DNA of 49,197 nt, taken from assembly GCA_900544335.1 (NCBI GenBank), contig UQUS01000013.1, positions 1-49,197 on the forward strand, given 5' to 3'. The stretch comes from an uncultured Sutterella sp. (GTDB lineage: Bacteria > Pseudomonadota > Gammaproteobacteria > Burkholderiales > Burkholderiaceae_F). The position numbers were made by a program, and so were the translations under genes. This document shows, piece after piece, positions 25,505 through 34,695 of the stretch. Every line of letters starts with the position of its first letter. Position 1 is the first letter of the stretch. The notes below the pieces were generated by a model. That model had not been told where the DNA came from. It saw nothing but the letters and a program-made list of their open reading frames with translations, and ran no database searches.

Positions 25505-26479
25505 TTATTGATCAGATTTCGCGTGACTCTTTGCTGATCCATCCCTTTTAACGACAGATTTTTTGTGCATTTCTTTGGCCATCACTTCTTTCGCCACGTT
25601 AATAAAAGCGGCTGCCGGACGCGAAAGGTATCTGCTGCGGCTCCAAGCAATCGTCAGTTTCGTCGTCGGGTGGTCTCGCCCTAAGTCGTAGTACTGCACG
25701 GAGTGATTCGTCATGTCGGCAAGGGGACTCGGGACAAGAGCACAGCCAAGGCCTGCCTCGACGAGAGCGGGAATTGAGGTGATGGACTGCGCCTCGAGAA
25801 TCACGTTCGGCTCGATGCGGTATTTGGCGCACAAGGTCGTGAAAAACTTGTGGAAGACCTGACCGGCCTTTAAAACAATAAAGTCGTCGTCGGCAAACTC
25901 GGAAAATTTGACGGACGGAAAGCGACCTCCGGGCGGAACGGGTCCCGTCTTGACGGGTTTGTGATTGGCCGGTGCACACAGCAAGACACGTTCTGTCACC
26001 AAGGGTTCGCAAACAAGGTTATTTGTCACCGTTGCTTCCAGGGCAAGCGTGCAATCCACGAGCCCTTTTTCAGCCAAATCCACAAGCTCGGAGGAAATAC
26101 CTTCCAAAAGGTGAATCTTTATGTCCGGGTACCGTTTTCTGTAGACGGGAAGCACTTTGGAAAGAACGGTGTTCGAGCGGTATTGCGTCGAACCGATGAA
26201 CACCTCGCCGCTCGTGAGCATGTGCTTGTCACTGAAAAATTGTTCACGCTGGCGGTAAATGGATTCGATCTTGCGCTCGGTTTCCATGTAAAACTGACCG
26301 TCTTCGGTTAAAACCCACGGTTGAGACGTTCGATCGAAAAGTTCAATGTCGTTGTCTTCTTCAACGCGCCGGATGTATTGGCTCAATGACGGCTGTGAAA
26401 CAAAGAGTTTTTTAGCCGCTTTTGTGATACTTCCGGTCTCAAGAATGGTCTCGATGTATTTGAGAGCAGTACGGCGCAT
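25505..26479 (-). CDS. LysR-family transcriptional regulator
   Basis: This DNA-binding regulator has 324 residues. The winged helix-turn-helix is at about 1-65 (TGSITKAAKKLFVSQPSLSQYIRRVE). The effector-binding domain (about 92-300, two Rossmann-like lobes) is of the periplasmic-binding-protein type. The tail is rich in Lys and Ser. It is divergent from the AGCS symporter with a 363-bp spacer, the classic layout for a LysR protein that controls its neighbour. The effector could then be an amino acid, but that is inference. Confidence 0.9.
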   Translation of the reverse strand: MRRTALKYIETILETGSITKAAKKLFVSQPSLSQYIRRVEEDNDIELFDRTSQPWVLTEDGQFYMETERKIESIYRQREQFFSDKHMLTSGEVFIGSTQYRSNTVLSKVLPVYRKRYPDIKIHLLEGISSELVDLAEKGLVDCTLALEATVTNNLVCEPLVTERVLLCAPANHKPVKTGPVPPGGRFPSVKFSEFADDDFIVLKAGQVFHKFFTTLCAKYRIEPNVILEAQSITSIPALVEAGLGCALVPSPLADMTNHSVQYYDLGRDHPTTKLTIAWSRSRYLSRPAAAFINVAKEVMAKEMHKKSVVKRDGSAKSHAKSDQ

Positions 26480-26842
26480 GGCAGTGTGAAAAAAGAAAAC
26501 CGTAACCTGGCGGCATTGTTATAAACCAACGCTTATATTTTATTAGCAAAAAAAGTATTTGTCGAATAGAGGCAGAATGTTATAAATTAATCAACCTGAA
26601 GCGAGTCCGTTTCCTTCACCTCCTTGCGGTCAACTATTTGAAGTCCTCATCCTTCTCGTACAAGACCTATAAACGGATTCGCTTTTCCTTTTGTGGCGTA
26701 TTTGTTGAGGTATCGAACGGATTTCAATCGGTTTGTTTCTGATTTTTATTCGCCTGCATAGGTATTTTTCCCTAGAAGGCGCTTAGAGTCCGTCCTTTAT
26801 ACTTTTTATTTCTGTTTGCGAATTTTTTGGGGGAGACGGGCA
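26480..26842. promoter_or_regulatory. LysR/AGCS divergent control region
   Basis: This 363-bp spacer has no supported gene and is more AT-rich than its neighbours. GTTATAAA occurs twice, at 26518-26525 and 26579-26586 (61 bp apart), each preceded by A-A/T-T. These are candidate regulator sites near the lysR start. A TATACT at 26798-26803 lies 40 bp before the symporter start without a clear -35. The last 15 bp hold a purine-rich GGGGGAG ribosome-binding site for the GTG start. Confidence 0.45.
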
Positions 26843-28192
26843 GTGGAGACAATCGTTTCGATACTCGGGGCCATCAGCGGATTTGTCTGGGGCCCGATTA
26901 TGTTGTTTTTCCTTATCGGTACCGGTATTTATTTGACCGTCGGTTTGCGCGGATATACGTTCCGCAACATCCCGACGGCTTTTCGTATGTTGTTTACGAG
27001 GACCGGTGAAGGTAAGGGCGGTAAAGGAGAAATCTCGGCATTTACCGCCTTGATGACGGCTATGGCAGGCACTGTCGGTACCGGCTCGATTGTCGGTGTG
27101 GCCACGGCCCTGATGGCAGGGGGCCCGGGAGCCCTTTTCTGGATGTGGTGCACGGCCTTGGTCGGTATGGCAACGAAGTTTTCCGAGATTGTTCTGGCGA
27201 TGCATTTTCGTGAAACCACGCCTGCCGGGAATGTCGTAGGCGGCGCGATGTACTACATACGAAACGGTCTGGGTCCGAAGTGGAGGTGGCTTGCGTGTGC
27301 GTTTGCCATCTTTACGGGTTTTTCCTGTTTCGGGACCGGCAACATGGTTCAGACTAACGCCATCGCCGGCGTTTTGCATCAGTCGATGAATATTCCCTCG
27401 TGGGCAACGGCTCTAGCGTTGTTCCTTTTAATCGGCTTGGTTGTTTTAGGGGGCGTTAAGCGCATCGGATATGTGGCCGAACGCATCGTTCCGACCATGG
27501 TCGTTGTTTATATCCTTGCCGGTCTTTTTGTTGTCATATGCCACTACGACCTGATTATCCCGACCTTAAAGATGGTTGTTGTCCATGCCTTCACGCCGAC
27601 GGCAGCCTCGGGGGGCTTTGCCGGCGCAACCGTGATGATGGCGATTCGCTTCGGTATGGCCCGCGGCGTCTTTGCCAATGAGGCCGGCTTAGGAAGTGCT
27701 CCGATTGCGCATGCGACGGCCATTTCCTCTCCGATTCGTCAGGGTACGCTCGGCATGCTCGAGGTCTTTATTACGACGTTTTTCATTTGCACGATGACGG
27801 GTCTGACAATCCTGATTACCGGGCAGTGGTGTGCCGTCGGTGCCCAAGGCGCCTCCGTCACGGCCCTTGCCTTTGAGTCCGTGATGCCCGGAATCGGAAG
27901 TTACATCGTGACCTTGGCTCTGGCGCTTTTTGCCTTCACGACCATCCTTGGTTGGTGCGTGTACGGCGAGCGGGCTTGGATGTTCCTTTTCGGGGATAAG
28001 GCTCTAAAGCCTTTCCGCATCGTTTACACGATTATCATTCCGGTCGGCGCCTTGGTTCAGATTGATTTCGTATGGCTTTTTGCCGATGTCATGAACGGCC
28101 TTATGGCTATTCCGAATTTAATCGGCCTGGCACTTTTAAGCCCGATTGTTTTCAAGATTGTGCGTCAATCGCGTGAGTCGATTCAAAAGTAA
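26843..28192 (+). CDS. Sodium:alanine/glycine symporter (AGCS family)
   Basis: This integral inner-membrane Na+/amino-acid symporter of the LeuT-like APC superfamily has 449 residues and about eleven hydrophobic segments. Family marks are the N-terminal GIYLTVGLRGYTFR, the AGTVGTGSIVGVATAL glycine-rich segment that lines the sodium and substrate site, GTGNMVQTNAIA, and ANEAGLGSAPIAHA. I placed the start at GTG 26843 with GGGGGAG upstream. A TTG 27 nt earlier is also in frame. The neighbouring divergent LysR gene is its likely regulator. It ends in a strong terminator. Confidence 0.92.
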   Translation: METIVSILGAISGFVWGPIMLFFLIGTGIYLTVGLRGYTFRNIPTAFRMLFTRTGEGKGGKGEISAFTALMTAMAGTVGTGSIVGVATALMAGGPGALFWMWCTALVGMATKFSEIVLAMHFRETTPAGNVVGGAMYYIRNGLGPKWRWLACAFAIFTGFSCFGTGNMVQTNAIAGVLHQSMNIPSWATALALFLLIGLVVLGGVKRIGYVAERIVPTMVVVYILAGLFVVICHYDLIIPTLKMVVVHAFTPTAASGGFAGATVMMAIRFGMARGVFANEAGLGSAPIAHATAISSPIRQGTLGMLEVFITTFFICTMTGLTILITGQWCAVGAQGASVTALAFESVMPGIGSYIVTLALALFAFTTILGWCVYGERAWMFLFGDKALKPFRIVYTIIIPVGALVQIDFVWLFADVMNGLMAIPNLIGLALLSPIVFKIVRQSRESIQK

Positions 28193-28218
28193 GCCCGATT
28201 TCACGGATGACCGATTAC

Positions 28219-28248
28219 TCCGGGGGACTCGTTCCCCGGATTTTTTTT
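28219..28248 (+). terminator. Intrinsic terminator of the AGCS symporter gene
   Basis: TCCGGGG (28219-28225) pairs with CCCCGGA (28234-28240), followed directly by eight T (28241-28248). It lies 27 bp past the stop and isolates the heat-shock promoter of htpG from upstream transcription. Confidence 0.92.
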
Positions 28249-28266
28249 CCCCATCGCCGGCGCTTT

Positions 28267-28296
28267 CTTGCAAATGTCAATCATAGCCCCCATATA
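28267..28296 (+). promoter_or_regulatory. Near-consensus sigma-32 (RpoH) promoter of htpG
   Basis: CTTGCAA (28267-28273), a 14-bp spacer and CCCCATATA (28288-28296) match the heat-shock promoter pattern CTTGAA - 13 to 14 bp - CCCCATnTA with one mismatch. The start of transcription would fall near 28303, about 28 bp before the htpG ATG. Confidence 0.85.
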
Positions 28297-28330
28297 AAAA
28301 GTATTGAAGTCACTTTTCGGAGTGTTACGT

Positions 28331-30226
28331 ATGTCTGCTCAAAAGCACGGTTTTCAAACAGAGGTGGCCAAACTCTTGGATCTTTTGGCCAACTCCCTTT
28401 ATTCGAACAAAGAAGTCTTTTTGCGTGAGTTAATCTCCAATGCTTCCGATGCGATTGAAAAATTGCATTTTCTGGCGCTCACGGATGCCGACCTTATTAA
28501 AGACGATCCGAATTTTGCGATTCATGTCAAGGCCGATACGACAACTAAGACGTTGACGATTACCGATAACGGTATCGGTATGACGCTCACCGAAGCCAAC
28601 GACCATTTAGGCACGATTGCTAAATCGGGAACCGAGGAATTCTTTAAGAGCTTGTCGGGCGATGCCGCCAAGGACGCACAGCTAATCGGTCAGTTCGGTG
28701 TCGGGTTTTACTCGGCCTTTATCGTGGCCGATCGCGTGACGGTTTTGACGCGCAAAGCCGGAACCCCGGAAGCCGAAGGCGTGCGGTGGGAATCGACCGG
28801 TAACGGCGAGTTTGAAAGCGAAAATGTCTCTGTCAAAGAACGCGGAACGTCCGTTGTCTTGCACTTAAAAGACACGGAAACCAAGTTCCTTGAAACCTGG
28901 ACGCTTCGCGAAGCTATTGAAAAGTATTCCGACCACATTGCCGTCCCTGTGTACTTGTGGGAAGAAAAGTTCGAAGCTCCCAAAGAAGGGGAGGATGCCT
29001 CCAAGAAAGAGCCTAAGTTCGAGTACACGCAGGTCAATGAAGCCAAAGCGCTTTGGACGATGAATCCGCGCGAGGTCAAAGACGAGCAATACAAGGAGTT
29101 TTACAAGCACTTAACGCACGACTATGACGATCCCCTTGCCTGGGCGCATAACAAGGTCGAAGGCGACTTGGAATACACCTCGCTTTTGTTTATTCCGTCG
29201 CAGGCGCCGTGGGATTTGTACTCGCGCGATACCGTCAAGGGCTTAAAGCTTTTTGTCGAGCGCGTGTTCATTATGGATAAGGCCGATGCGTTCCTCCCGA
29301 ACTACCTACGCTTTGTGCGCGGCCTTGTGGATACGAATGCACTACCCTTAAATGTCTCGCGTGAATTGCTGCAGGAAAGCGAAGCCGGTCGTAAGTTAAA
29401 GAAGGCTCTGACAAAGCGGGCTTTGGACATGATTGCCAAATTGGCGACCGACAAGGAGAAATACGCTAAGTTCTGGACTCAGTTCGGACGCGTCCTCAAA
29501 GAGGGTCCCGTTGAGGATTACACCAACACCGAGACCGTTTCCAAGCTCTTGCGTTTTGCTTCCACCAAGGAGGACTCTTCTGCCCAAAATGTCAGTCTTG
29601 CCGACTACGTTTCGCGCATGCCCGAGGGTCAAAAGAAGATTTACTACCTGGTCGGTACAAGTTATCAGAGCGTGAAAACGTCGCCGTACTTGGAACTCTT
29701 TAAGAAAAAGGGTATCGAGGTGCTCCTACTTTGGGATCGAATCGACGAGTGGCTGATGGCGCATTTGCGTGAATTTGAAGGCAAGGGCTTTGTGAGTGCC
29801 AGCGCTTCGGATTTGGAACTCGGCGACCTAGCGGATAAACCGGAAAAAACCGAAGAAGAAGCCAAGGAAAGTGCCGGTCTCATCGAGCGCTTAAAGACGG
29901 CACTTACCGGACGCGTCAAAGACGTGCGGGTTTCCACGCGTCTTGTGGGTACCCCGAGCTGCGTTGTGGCCGAGGGCGGACAGTTCTTAACGCCTCAGAT
30001 GAAGCGCATGCTCGAGGCGGCAGGACAGACCGTCCCCGAGGACGAGTACATTCTGGAGGTTGACCCGGAAAATGCGCTCTTAAAACGAGTTGCTGCCGAA
30101 ACCGACTCTGCGCGCTTTAAGGAATGGGCTGAGCTTATTTTCGAGCAGGCTCTTTTATCCGAGCAAGGGGCTCTTAAAGACCCCAATGCCTTCGTGCAGC
30201 GCATGAATCGCCTGTTGGCGCTTTAA
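28331..30226 (+). CDS. htpG: Chaperone HtpG (bacterial Hsp90)
   Basis: This is a dimeric ATP-dependent chaperone. The GHKL ATPase domain covers about 1-230, with the Hsp90 signature YSNKEVFLRELISNASDA, the DNGIGMT nucleotide loop, GTIAKSGTEEF and GQFGVGFYSAF. The middle domain (about 235-500) has the NVSRELLQE segment, and the dimerisation domain follows. It has 631 residues. The start is ATG 28331 with GGAGTG at 28319-28324. It is controlled by the heat-shock promoter at 28267-28296, and a shared terminator separates it from glgA. Confidence 0.97.
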   Translation: MSAQKHGFQTEVAKLLDLLANSLYSNKEVFLRELISNASDAIEKLHFLALTDADLIKDDPNFAIHVKADTTTKTLTITDNGIGMTLTEANDHLGTIAKSGTEEFFKSLSGDAAKDAQLIGQFGVGFYSAFIVADRVTVLTRKAGTPEAEGVRWESTGNGEFESENVSVKERGTSVVLHLKDTETKFLETWTLREAIEKYSDHIAVPVYLWEEKFEAPKEGEDASKKEPKFEYTQVNEAKALWTMNPREVKDEQYKEFYKHLTHDYDDPLAWAHNKVEGDLEYTSLLFIPSQAPWDLYSRDTVKGLKLFVERVFIMDKADAFLPNYLRFVRGLVDTNALPLNVSRELLQESEAGRKLKKALTKRALDMIAKLATDKEKYAKFWTQFGRVLKEGPVEDYTNTETVSKLLRFASTKEDSSAQNVSLADYVSRMPEGQKKIYYLVGTSYQSVKTSPYLELFKKKGIEVLLLWDRIDEWLMAHLREFEGKGFVSASASDLELGDLADKPEKTEEEAKESAGLIERLKTALTGRVKDVRVSTRLVGTPSCVVAEGGQFLTPQMKRMLEAAGQTVPEDEYILEVDPENALLKRVAAETDSARFKEWAELIFEQALLSEQGALKDPNAFVQRMNRLLAL

Positions 30227-30234
30227 GAGGCACC

Positions 30235-30268
30235 GAAAAAAATCGCCCCGATTTCGGGGCGGTTTTTT
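30235..30268. terminator. Bidirectional terminator between htpG and glgA
   Basis: CGCCCCG (30244-30250), an ATTT loop and CGGGGCG (30255-30261) are flanked by A-run 30235-30242 and T-run 30263-30268. The flanking runs make it intrinsic in both directions, ending htpG on the plus strand and the glk-to-glgA operon on the minus strand. Confidence 0.93.
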
Positions 30269-30284
30269 ACGGGGTATCGGTTTG

Positions 30285-31721
30285 CTAGCTCCCGGTCAGA
30301 CTCTTGTAAAGAGCCGTGTAGGCGTTCGCGGATTTTTCCCACGAAAAGTCTTTGACCATCGCTCGTTTGACGGCGCGATTCCACGCCGCCTTGTCTGCAT
30401 AAAGCGAGGTCGCGTCACGTAGTGCCACGCACAGCGCCTCGGGACTCGGGTCGTCAAATAAGTATCCGTCACCTGTATCGCCGGCAATCGGCGTAATCGT
30501 ATCGGCCAGTCCCCCGGTTCTTCGAGCCACAGGTAGTGTTCCGTACCGCAAAGCCATGATTTGTGTTAATCCGCAGGGCTCAAATCGCGAGGGAACGAGA
30601 AGGGTATCGGAACCGGCGACAAGGCGGTGCGAGAGCACCTCGTCGTACCCGATGTAGCAGGCAACGTGTCCTTTGTGCGTTTGTGCGACATGTCGGAAAC
30701 TCGATTCCAAGGTAGGCTCCCCCGAGCCTAAAACAACGAGTTGCCCGTCTAAGGACAGAATCTGTCCGAGGGTAGCCAAGACCAAATCCAAACCCTTTTG
30801 GTCGGCTAAGCGACTGACAACGCCGAAAAGCGGTCCCTTGGCATTTTCATCCAGGCCGAAGGTTTTCTGCAAATCCTTTTTACATTGCGCTTTGCCCGAG
30901 ATGTCATCGGAATCGTAGCGCGCGACAAGCTGCACATCGGTTTTCGGATTCCAGATGTCGTAATCTAAGCCGTTTAAGATGCCCGAAAAATCCTTGGAGC
31001 GATTCTTAAGAACGCCTTGCATTCCGAAACCCATCGCATCGGTTAAAACTTCACGTGCATAGGTGGGACTGACGGTCGTAATCTTGTCGGAGAAGACGAG
31101 ACCTGCCTTTAAAAACGAGAAGTTTCCGAAAAACTCGAACTGGTGCGGAAAACCCATGCGGCGCGAAAACCCTAAGTCGTCCGATTCGCCGAACGGAAAG
31201 AGTCCTCGGAATGCAAGGTTGTGAATCGTAAAGACGGACTTGGCGGTGTGAGCGGGGTTTTCAGCAAGGTACGCGGCCGTCAAGCCCGCATGCCAGTCGT
31301 GCGAGTGCACGATATCGGGCTTCCACGTGCGATCTAAATCTCCGTCGGCGATGCGTGCTCCCGTCCACCCGAGTAGACCGCAACGCCTGTGCGTATCGTT
31401 CCATTCGCGTCCGTCGGGACCTAGGTACGGATTGCCGTTCCGACCGAACAGGCTCGGCGAATCAATCACGTACACATCGGTTCCGACACGCGGGAGTTTG
31501 CCGAGTAAAAGTCGCACGTTGGCCGCTCCGAACACCGATCCGATATCGGCAACGCGCTTTAAGTGTGTCAGACCGGACAGAACCGACGGGTAGCCCGGGA
31601 GCAAAAGCCTGACACTCATACCGAGCGCTCGCTCGGCTCGCGGCAGTGCGTACGCAACGTCCCCTAAGCCGCCGGTTTTAATCAGCGGAAATGCCTCAGC
31701 GGCAACATGTAAAACTTTCAC
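30285..31721 (-). CDS. glgA: Glycogen synthase (ADP-glucose)
   Basis: This GT5 enzyme elongates alpha-1,4-glucan from ADP-glucose. The ADP-glucose-binding K15-T-G-G-L-G-D21 motif is at the N-terminus. The C-terminal catalytic fold has LVPSRFEPCGLTQIMALRYG (about 370-390) and RRTGGLADTI. It has 478 residues, equal to typical GlgA. It starts at GTG 31719-31721 with GGGAA upstream. It is last of the five-gene minus-strand operon glk-pgi-pgm-glgC-glgA, 20 bp after glgC. Confidence 0.97.
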   Translation of the reverse strand: MKVLHVAAEAFPLIKTGGLGDVAYALPRAERALGMSVRLLLPGYPSVLSGLTHLKRVADIGSVFGAANVRLLLGKLPRVGTDVYVIDSPSLFGRNGNPYLGPDGREWNDTHRRCGLLGWTGARIADGDLDRTWKPDIVHSHDWHAGLTAAYLAENPAHTAKSVFTIHNLAFRGLFPFGESDDLGFSRRMGFPHQFEFFGNFSFLKAGLVFSDKITTVSPTYAREVLTDAMGFGMQGVLKNRSKDFSGILNGLDYDIWNPKTDVQLVARYDSDDISGKAQCKKDLQKTFGLDENAKGPLFGVVSRLADQKGLDLVLATLGQILSLDGQLVVLGSGEPTLESSFRHVAQTHKGHVACYIGYDEVLSHRLVAGSDTLLVPSRFEPCGLTQIMALRYGTLPVARRTGGLADTITPIAGDTGDGYLFDDPSPEALCVALRDATSLYADKAAWNRAVKRAMVKDFSWEKSANAYTALYKSLTGS

Positions 31722-31741
31722 AACGTGTTCCCGTCAGCGGT

Positions 31742-33022
31742 TTATCGGTTATTTTCCAAAGCCATCATCATGTCGCGTGTCACGAGCGTAATACCCGTCG
31801 GAGAGCGCCGGAAGTGCCGTGCGTCCTCGTTGGCATCGACGCCGATGACCATGCCGCTCGGAATGACAACACCCGAGTCGACGATGCACCGATTGAGGTA
31901 CGCTCCCGGTCCGACCACAACGCGCGGAGCCAAAACCGTCCAGTGCACCTTGGCGTGCGAATGAATCCGACATCCCGAACCGATGATGCTGTGGTAAAGC
32001 TCGCCGCTGATTAGGCACCCGTTCGTGACGATGGATTCAATCGCGATACCGCGTCTGTCGCCTTCGTTATGCACGAATTTGGCGGGCGGAAGCTGCGGCT
32101 GAGCGGTCCAAATCGGCCAGGCCGAGTCGTATAAATTGAGTTTCGGGACCGTGTGTGTCAAATCGATATTGGCTTCCCAGAACGAATCAATCGTTCCGAC
32201 GTCGCGCCAGTAGTCTTCCTGATTTTCCGGCTCCCCGACGCCGTGCACGCAGCTACCCGAGAAGGCATGCGACATCGCAACGCCCTTGGCAACGGCCTCG
32301 GGAATGATGTCTTTACCGAAGTCATGTGAGGTGTTTTCCTTGTGCATGTCGCGCACGAGGGCATCGAACAGGTAATCGGCGTTAAAGATGTAAATGCCCA
32401 TCGAGCACAGAGATTTGTCGGGGTTGCCCGGCATGGGCGGGGGATCGGCCGGTTTTTCGACAAACCGAATAATCTTGCCCGTCTTGTCGACTGCCATCAC
32501 GCCGAACCCCTTGGCATCGTTTCTCGGCACCTCGATGCAGGCGACGGTGCATTCGGCGCCGCTTGCGATGTGCTCGGAAAGCATGACCGAGTAGTTCATC
32601 TTGTAGATATGGTCGCCGGCGAGGATGACCACATACTTGGGGAAGGGCCGGTAACTTTGCAAAATGTCGATGTTTTGATAGACGGCATCGGCCGTTCCCC
32701 GATACCAGGAATTCTCATCGACGCGTTGCTGAGCCGGCAGTAAATCCACGAATTCATTGACGGTCGGCTGCAGGAAGCTCCAGGCCTGATTGATGTGTCT
32801 TAACAGGCTATGGGACTTGTACTGCGTGGCAACGGCAATACGACGAATGCCCGAATTGACGCAGTTTGAAAGTGCAAAGTCAATAAGTCGGTAGTTGCCG
32901 CCGAAATGGACGGCCGGTTTTGAGCGTCGGTCCGTGAGTTCATAAAGACGCGAACCGCGCCCGCCAGCCAAAATCAGCGCAATGGTGTGCGCCGGGGCTA
33001 CATAAGTGCTTCGATTGGCCAT
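31742..33022 (-). CDS. glgC: Glucose-1-phosphate adenylyltransferase
   Basis: This enzyme makes ADP-glucose from glucose-1-P and ATP, the committed and usually allosterically controlled step. ALILAGGRGSRLYELTDRRS with KPAVHFGG near residues 13-40 is the nucleotidyltransferase core. IVILAGDHIYKMNY-like (VVILAGDHIYKM), the FVEKP substrate loop and GIYIFNADYL follow. The left-handed beta-helix (about 300-426) ends the 426-residue protein. The start has AGGAGG upstream. It lies 9 bp after pgm. Confidence 0.97.
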   Translation of the reverse strand: MANRSTYVAPAHTIALILAGGRGSRLYELTDRRSKPAVHFGGNYRLIDFALSNCVNSGIRRIAVATQYKSHSLLRHINQAWSFLQPTVNEFVDLLPAQQRVDENSWYRGTADAVYQNIDILQSYRPFPKYVVILAGDHIYKMNYSVMLSEHIASGAECTVACIEVPRNDAKGFGVMAVDKTGKIIRFVEKPADPPPMPGNPDKSLCSMGIYIFNADYLFDALVRDMHKENTSHDFGKDIIPEAVAKGVAMSHAFSGSCVHGVGEPENQEDYWRDVGTIDSFWEANIDLTHTVPKLNLYDSAWPIWTAQPQLPPAKFVHNEGDRRGIAIESIVTNGCLISGELYHSIIGSGCRIHSHAKVHWTVLAPRVVVGPGAYLNRCIVDSGVVIPSGMVIGVDANEDARHFRRSPTGITLVTRDMMMALENNR

Positions 33023-33031
33023 TGTTGCCTC

Positions 33032-34684
33032 CTAACTGATGACATCGGGCGCAACTCGTCCGGTGATTTCGCGGATGTGTGCCACTTGGTCTGCCAGTTC
33101 GATAAGCGGCTTTAACGTCGTTTGCACGTCCTGCTCGTAGTGCGCAGGATTGTCCGTGTAACGCTCCAAATACACACGTAGCGTGGCTCCGACCGTTCCC
33201 GTGCCGGAAAGTCGGAACACGATACGCGATCCGTCCTTTAAGAATACGCGAATTCCTTGGTGTTCGCTCACTGACCCATCCACCGGATCGTGATAGGTAA
33301 AGTCGTCGGCCTTGTCGATTGCCATTTCGTGCGAGCCCGTCACGGTAAAGCTCTTGCCGGCAAGGGTCGGTGCAATGTCGCGCAGTCGCGCCATAAGGGT
33401 TTGCCCGGCCGCAAGTTCAATGCCTTCGTAATCGTGACGCGAGTAGACGTTGCGACCGAATTTGGCCCAGTGCTCACGCACGAGGGTTTCGGCCGGTTTT
33501 CCGGTCTTAGCTAAAATCGAAAGCCAGCAAAGGACCGCCCAAAGGCCGTCTTTTTCACGGACGTGATTGCCGCCCGTGCCTGAACTTTCTTCGCCGCAGA
33601 TCGTGGCTTTTCCGGCATCCAAAAGGTTTCCGAAGAACTTCCAGCCCGTCGGTGTTTCGTAGCAGGAAATGCCGAGCGAGGCAGCGACACGGTCCACCGC
33701 TTGCGAGGTCGGCATGGAGCGCGCCACACCGGCAAGACCCTTTTCATAGGCGGGAATCAGGCGTGCATGGGCAACGATGAGCGCGAGGCTATCGCTCGGG
33801 CTGATGAAAAGATTGCGTCCGACAACCATGTTTCGATCACCGTCCCCGTCCGAGGCTGCGCCGAAACTCAAACCCAACGACGGCGTGGAAAGCGCCTGAA
33901 TTAAATCGGCGGCGTACACGGGATTGGGATCGGGGTGGCGTCCCCCGAAATCCGGAAGCGGCGTGCCGTTAACAACGGTGCCTTCGGGTGCTCCGAGCAT
34001 ACCTTCCAAGATTCGTTTGGCATACGGGCCCGTGACGGCATTAAGGGCGTCGTAACGCATCTTAAAGTCAGGCCGCGCAAAAAGTTTCCGGATGCTTTCA
34101 AAGTCAAAGAGCGACTTTAAAAGCGCCGCGTAATCGGCTACCGGGTCAATGACTTCGATAACGGTTTGTCCGAGCGTTTGTTCGCCGATTTGCGAGATAT
34201 CAAGGTCCGGAACATCTTCGATGGCGTAGTGCGTAATCTTTTGACTGACCTTAAAGATGGCATCGGTAAACGTTTCGTTCGCCGGTCCCCCGTTTGCAAG
34301 GTTGTACTTGATGCCGAAATCGCCCTTCGGTCCACCCGGGTTGTGGCTTGCCGAGAGAATAATGCCGCCGTCGGCCTTGTGCTCGCGAATGACGGCACTG
34401 GCGGCCGGTGTGGATAAAATGCCGTTTTGTCCGACCAAAACACGGGCAAAGCCGGCTGCGGCTGCCATCTTGAGAATGGTCTGTATGGCCATATCGTTGT
34501 AGTAGCGACCGTCGCCCCCTAAAACCAGGACCTTGCCGCGGCAGTCACCGACAACGGTAAAGACCGACTGCACGTAGTTTTCCAGATAGTGCGGAAGGCT
34601 AAAACGCGTCACCTTCTTACGCAATCCCGATGTTCCCGGCTTTTGGTCGTCAAAGGGTTGAGTTTCAAATACGCGAATCGTCAT
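33032..34684 (-). CDS. pgm: Phosphoglucomutase (alpha-D-glucose-phosphate specific)
   Basis: This enzyme interconverts glucose-6-P and glucose-1-P. Its SASHNPGG motif holds the phosphoserine at S113, with metal-binding DGDGDRN and a C-terminal FRLSGTGTVGATLRVYLE phosphate-binding loop. At 550 residues it matches the eukaryote-like PGM1/Pgm family and not the shorter phosphomannomutase type. TTAGGAG is upstream of the ATG. It joins pgi to glgC in the operon (11 bp and 9 bp gaps). Confidence 0.96.
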   Translation of the reverse strand: MTIRVFETQPFDDQKPGTSGLRKKVTRFSLPHYLENYVQSVFTVVGDCRGKVLVLGGDGRYYNDMAIQTILKMAAAAGFARVLVGQNGILSTPAASAVIREHKADGGIILSASHNPGGPKGDFGIKYNLANGGPANETFTDAIFKVSQKITHYAIEDVPDLDISQIGEQTLGQTVIEVIDPVADYAALLKSLFDFESIRKLFARPDFKMRYDALNAVTGPYAKRILEGMLGAPEGTVVNGTPLPDFGGRHPDPNPVYAADLIQALSTPSLGLSFGAASDGDGDRNMVVGRNLFISPSDSLALIVAHARLIPAYEKGLAGVARSMPTSQAVDRVAASLGISCYETPTGWKFFGNLLDAGKATICGEESSGTGGNHVREKDGLWAVLCWLSILAKTGKPAETLVREHWAKFGRNVYSRHDYEGIELAAGQTLMARLRDIAPTLAGKSFTVTGSHEMAIDKADDFTYHDPVDGSVSEHQGIRVFLKDGSRIVFRLSGTGTVGATLRVYLERYTDNPAHYEQDVQTTLKPLIELADQVAHIREITGRVAPDVIS

Positions 34685-34695
34685 CGTTCGGGCTC

